Both the position numbers and the translations under genes were made by a program. From the NCBI RefSeq assembly GCF_000375645.1, contig NZ_AQWR01000003.1:1-64000 (forward strand): a DNA stretch of 64,000 bases. The letters run 5' to 3'. The notes beneath the pieces are model-generated. The model made no database searches. It was not told the origin of the DNA and worked only from the letters and a program-made list of their open reading frames with translations. Each line of letters begins with the position of its first letter. Position 1 is the stretch's first letter. Shown piece after piece: positions 61,482 to 64,000 of the stretch. The DNA comes from Porphyromonas bennonis DSM 23058 = JCM 16335 (lineage in GTDB: Bacteria > Bacteroidota > Bacteroidia > Bacteroidales > Porphyromonadaceae).

Positions 61482-62150
61482 TCACTGCTTCTTATCCTTA
61501 TCCTCGAGACTCTCCTCAAGCGGCTTGCGCCGGTGTGCACGATACATCATCACGCCGAGGACGATCACCACTATGGCGATGATGACTCGCCCGATCTCCG
61601 TACTGTATCGTGAGACCATGGGGCTGAGCTGATCCATCGGCACCACGCTCTCCAGGTACCACCCGATGGCGATCAGTATTGCATTCCACAGCCCTGCGGC
61701 GAGAGCGGTGTAGAGGTAAAAGGGAGCCAGCGGCATCTTTGCCAGACCCGCCGGGAGGGATATCAGCTGGCGGATACCCGGGATCAGCCGCCCGGTAAAG
61801 GTCGCCACCTTACCATGCTCGACGAAGTACTCCTCCGCATGGCGCACCCCCTCCTCGCTCAGGAGGAAGAAGGCTCCGACCCGACTCCCGGCAAAGGCAT
61901 AGACCACAGGCCGACCGAGCCAGCGGGCGAGGAAGTAATTCACTGTCGCACCGATCAGCGCTCCCAGGGTACCGAAGAAGAGTATCCCCACCACACTCAT
62001 CTCCCCCGTGCTAGCAGCGAGGTAGGCCGCCGGCGGTATGATGATCTCGCTCGGGAAGGGGATGAACGAGCTCTCTATCGCCATCAGCAATGTGATGGTG
62101 AGGTAATTGAGATGCTCCAGGCACCAGGCGATGAAGGGAATGCTCTCCAT
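61482..62150 (-). CDS. DedA-family membrane protein
   Basis: A 222-residue integral inner-membrane protein of the DedA/VTT superfamily, thought to act as a lipid-carrier flippase in other bacteria (for example of undecaprenyl phosphate). Visible marks: the early ESSFIPFPSEIIIPPAAYLA with the family's acidic residue and prolines, and the TFTGRLIPGIRQLISLPAGLAKM block with the two conserved arginines (shown by GRLIPGIRQ). The C-terminus is charged. A flippase of undecaprenyl carriers would fit its place 6 nt upstream of ftsW and murG, but this link is inferred. Confidence 0.92.
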   Translation of the reverse strand: MESIPFIAWCLEHLNYLTITLLMAIESSFIPFPSEIIIPPAAYLAASTGEMSVVGILFFGTLGALIGATVNYFLARWLGRPVVYAFAGSRVGAFFLLSEEGVRHAEEYFVEHGKVATFTGRLIPGIRQLISLPAGLAKMPLAPFYLYTALAAGLWNAILIAIGWYLESVVPMDQLSPMVSRYSTEIGRVIIAIVVIVLGVMMYRAHRRKPLEESLEDKDKKQ

Positions 62151-62157
62151 ACGACGA

Positions 62158-64000
62158 TCAGAGCTGGTCCGCCGGCAGTGGCTCTACCGACAGCGTGACG
62201 AAGTAGGAGCGTTGCTCGCCGGTGAAGCGGTCTTTCTTGCGGAAGACGAATCCTCGGAGCGTGCACCTCTCTTCCTCCGTCAGCTCGATCGGAGAGAGAC
62301 TCTGAGAGAAGGTTCCGGTGACTCCATCGTCCGTCTCTATCGTCACGCGACCGTCCTCTGTGGCGATCACCGTGGCAGGGACGAGAGGGAAGGAGGCGAG
62401 AGCCTCCATCGGGTCGATCCTGCAGGGATCGATCAGAAGTGCCCGCTGCTGAGCCGGACGCTTGGGGGAGGGCTTGCGAACCGTGTCGTAGAGGAGGATG
62501 AAACTGACGAAGTCTCCGATCATAAAGTCCTCCTCGTCTCCCGGTAGGTAGTGGTGCTTGCTCTCTGTGTCTACGAGGTGGAAGGAGTGCATCCCCTGGC
62601 TGTAGCCGGTGATGTAGGCGACCCGAAGCGGGAATAGCTCCCGAGGATCTGCCTCTGACGGCTCCATGTGAACCACTACTGCGTGACTGTCCTCCGGCTC
62701 GATAAACTTGACGTCGAAGAGCTTCCCTCTCAGATCCCCCTCCGGCAGACCCATCTCTGTGGGATTGGTCAGCAGGACCCGCCCCTCCGGGCTACTCAGC
62801 TTCAGCATAGGCACCACCTGTCGCATCGGCTGCTTGAGTCTCAGAGCGATCACGTCCATAACGATCATAGGAGTGGCGGCCAGGGATCGATAGACATAGG
62901 CCTCTGCCGGCTTGGCATCGAGGATGTAGTGTGCCTTATTCTCCTTATCCTCCACCGTTCCCTCAGGGATCAGCTCCATCATCTTGTCGAAGCTCTGTGG
63001 CAGCTTCCGTCCCCGCTCTCCAGCGATCTGTGCGATGATGCGCAGCTCGCGGAGAGCCTTGTCGTAGGCTCCCCGATCGATCAGCAGTTTGGCGTAGTGT
63101 AGTCGGATCGTGAGGAGGTAGGGCGCATAGTCGTCCGTCTCCTCCTTCAGCGTCTTGGCGAGAGCGGCAGCCTCCAGCTCCGGATCATCGCCGAGGAGTG
63201 AGGCCAGCTCGCCCCAGATCCTCGGCTGGGTGTATATCAGCAGTACCCGGAGGTACTCCTCGAGTGCGGTCTCCCGCTCCCCTTCCAGTAGATGCAGTCT
63301 AGCCTGGGTAAGTTTAACGAGGCGGTCATCGGGATAGAGGCTCTGCAGCCCGGTGAAGAGCTCGTAGATCATCTCCGGCACGGGACTCTCCCGCCGGTCG
63401 ATCAGCTCCTCGATGGAGGTGATGAGGGCGCGATCCACAAGCGAGGAGCTCTCCTGGCTCCGCTCCTTGCGTCCCTTGCCTCCGCCCCGCTGCCAGTCCT
63501 CCGATCGGAGTGACTTAGCGGGATCCCACTTAGTGAGGAAGGTGGTGAAGTCGAAGTGCTCCCGGAAGAGTCCCTTCACCCGGAGCACCTGGTCGAGGAT
63601 CTTGGAGTTAAGAGCCGAGGGCTTCTCTATGTCGAGGCTCAGATAGATACCCAGTGCCTGACGCACCTCGTCGAGTGTGATGTACTTATTGCGGAAGTCG
63701 AAGAAGTCACTCACCACCTGAGCCACCCTCGGGTGGAGAGCCTTATGGAGTCCCTCTGGAGTATTGTGCCAGCTGAGTACCTTGTCGAAGGTCTGACGGA
63801 CCTGATCCCTCCTGTGGTAGGGGTTCTTCTCCTTCTGGTATCCGGTCAGCAGCTCGCTCAGCTCGCCGAAGTGCGGCACGACACTCTGACGAAGAGAGAT
63901 GAGAGACTCCTCCGCCATCGGTGCGGTGGCGCCCATCCCATCGACCAGCGTCTCCATCTCAGCCACCGCGTCAGCAGCGGTGCTGATATCCCTCTGCTCT
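62158..64000 (-). CDS. Large hypothetical protein, 5' end outside the window
   Basis: I do not recognise this protein. At least 614 codons are open, and the reading frame continues past the right edge of the window, so the true start is probably beyond 64000 (a GTG at 63966 would give 602 residues). The first 180 residues are helical. A basic Gly/Lys-rich linker follows (WQRGGGKGRKER). Residues about 200-330 look like TPR-type helical repeats (LVKLTQARLHLLEGERETALEEYLRVL, shown by EGERETALEEYL). The C-terminal 250 residues are beta-rich with no known motif. No signal peptide or membrane helix is seen. It ends 7 nt before dedA and so likely heads, or lies within, the long ftsW-murG-murC-ftsQ operon. 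Confidence 0.75.
   Translation of the reverse strand, partial: EQRDISTAADAVAEMETLVDGMGATAPMAEESLISLRQSVVPHFGELSELLTGYQKEKNPYHRRDQVRQTFDKVLSWHNTPEGLHKALHPRVAQVVSDFFDFRNKYITLDEVRQALGIYLSLDIEKPSALNSKILDQVLRVKGLFREHFDFTTFLTKWDPAKSLRSEDWQRGGGKGRKERSQESSSLVDRALITSIEELIDRRESPVPEMIYELFTGLQSLYPDDRLVKLTQARLHLLEGERETALEEYLRVLLIYTQPRIWGELASLLGDDPELEAAALAKTLKEETDDYAPYLLTIRLHYAKLLIDRGAYDKALRELRIIAQIAGERGRKLPQSFDKMMELIPEGTVEDKENKAHYILDAKPAEAYVYRSLAATPMIVMDVIALRLKQPMRQVVPMLKLSSPEGRVLLTNPTEMGLPEGDLRGKLFDVKFIEPEDSHAVVVHMEPSEADPRELFPLRVAYITGYSQGMHSFHLVDTESKHHYLPGDEEDFMIGDFVSFILLYDTVRKPSPKRPAQQRALLIDPCRIDPMEALASFPLVPATVIATEDGRVTIETDDGVTGTFSQSLSPIELTEEERCTLRGFVFRKKDRFTGEQRSYFVTLSVEPLPADQL

Noticed and set aside
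1-64000. Insertion sequences or prophage
   Set aside because: No transposase, integrase (other than the small serine recombinase) or phage structural gene was recognised.

Overview
The window looks like a G+C-rich chromosome segment from a Bacteroidales bacterium, most likely Porphyromonas or a close relative. Grounds: many genes are preceded by the Bacteroidetes -7 element TAnnTTTG; there are Oar-like and other TonB-type receptors that start with carboxypeptidase-regulatory domains, BACON-domain lipoproteins, a fimbrillin-like lipoprotein, a C-terminal type IX secretion (T9SS) sorting signal with a PorV-like barrel beside it, a two-component pair resembling RprX/RprY, and a serine recombinase of the Bacteroides Mpi type. 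The genus is an inference; no rRNA gene is present.

Layout. 0-9 kb (mostly minus strand): Mpi-like invertase, formate-tetrahydrofolate ligase, DUF4834-ferritin operon, a 1,102-residue Oar-like receptor, tRNA-Leu(CAA) and an MFS transporter. 9-14 kb (plus): nitroreductase-porin pair, tRNA-Ser(CGA), and an overlapping mtaB / glycosyltransferase / lipoprotein operon. 14-16 kb: an AAA ATPase with a C-terminal nuclease-like segment, bracketed by two copies of a long palindrome. 16-25 kb: acyl-CoA synthetase, then a four-gene operon of two BACON lipoproteins, a subtilisin-like protease with a T9SS tail, and a PorV/PorQ-like barrel. 25-30 kb: AraC regulator divergent from an ABC importer that ends in its own outer-membrane porin. 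30-40.5 kb: transglutaminase-like and fimbrillin-like lipoproteins, a TetR/outer-membrane-protein operon, and a second outer-membrane protein. 40.5-50 kb: mnmG, uvrC, dtd, mazG-like, deoC, aroA and an Ig-like lipoprotein, with three parS-like sites. 50-53 kb: histidine kinase, response regulator, smpB. 53-55 kb: repeat-dense non-coding DNA and a second AAA ATPase. 55-64 kb (minus): one long gene run, hypothetical > dedA > ftsW > murG > murC > ftsQ > CDF transporter > rnhB, a partial and rearranged division/cell-wall cluster.

The clearest unexplained signals lie between genes. Four loci carry tandem arrays of a 16-bp imperfect palindrome (consensus CTATTACCGGTATTAG) at an exact 22-bp period. 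A ~105-bp promoter-bearing repeat occurs in inverted orientation beside the invertase and 34 kb away. Three near-identical parS-like sites lie within 5.2 kb, two of them inside aroA. Both AAA ATPase genes have distinctive repeats at their promoters. Several housekeeping genes have their start codon only 4-7 nt after the -7 element, which suggests leaderless mRNAs. The BACON/subtilisin/PorV-like operon is the best candidate for an undescribed protein system: a surface protease travelling with its own possible T9SS shuttle and two companion lipoproteins that share an unrecognised C-terminal domain.
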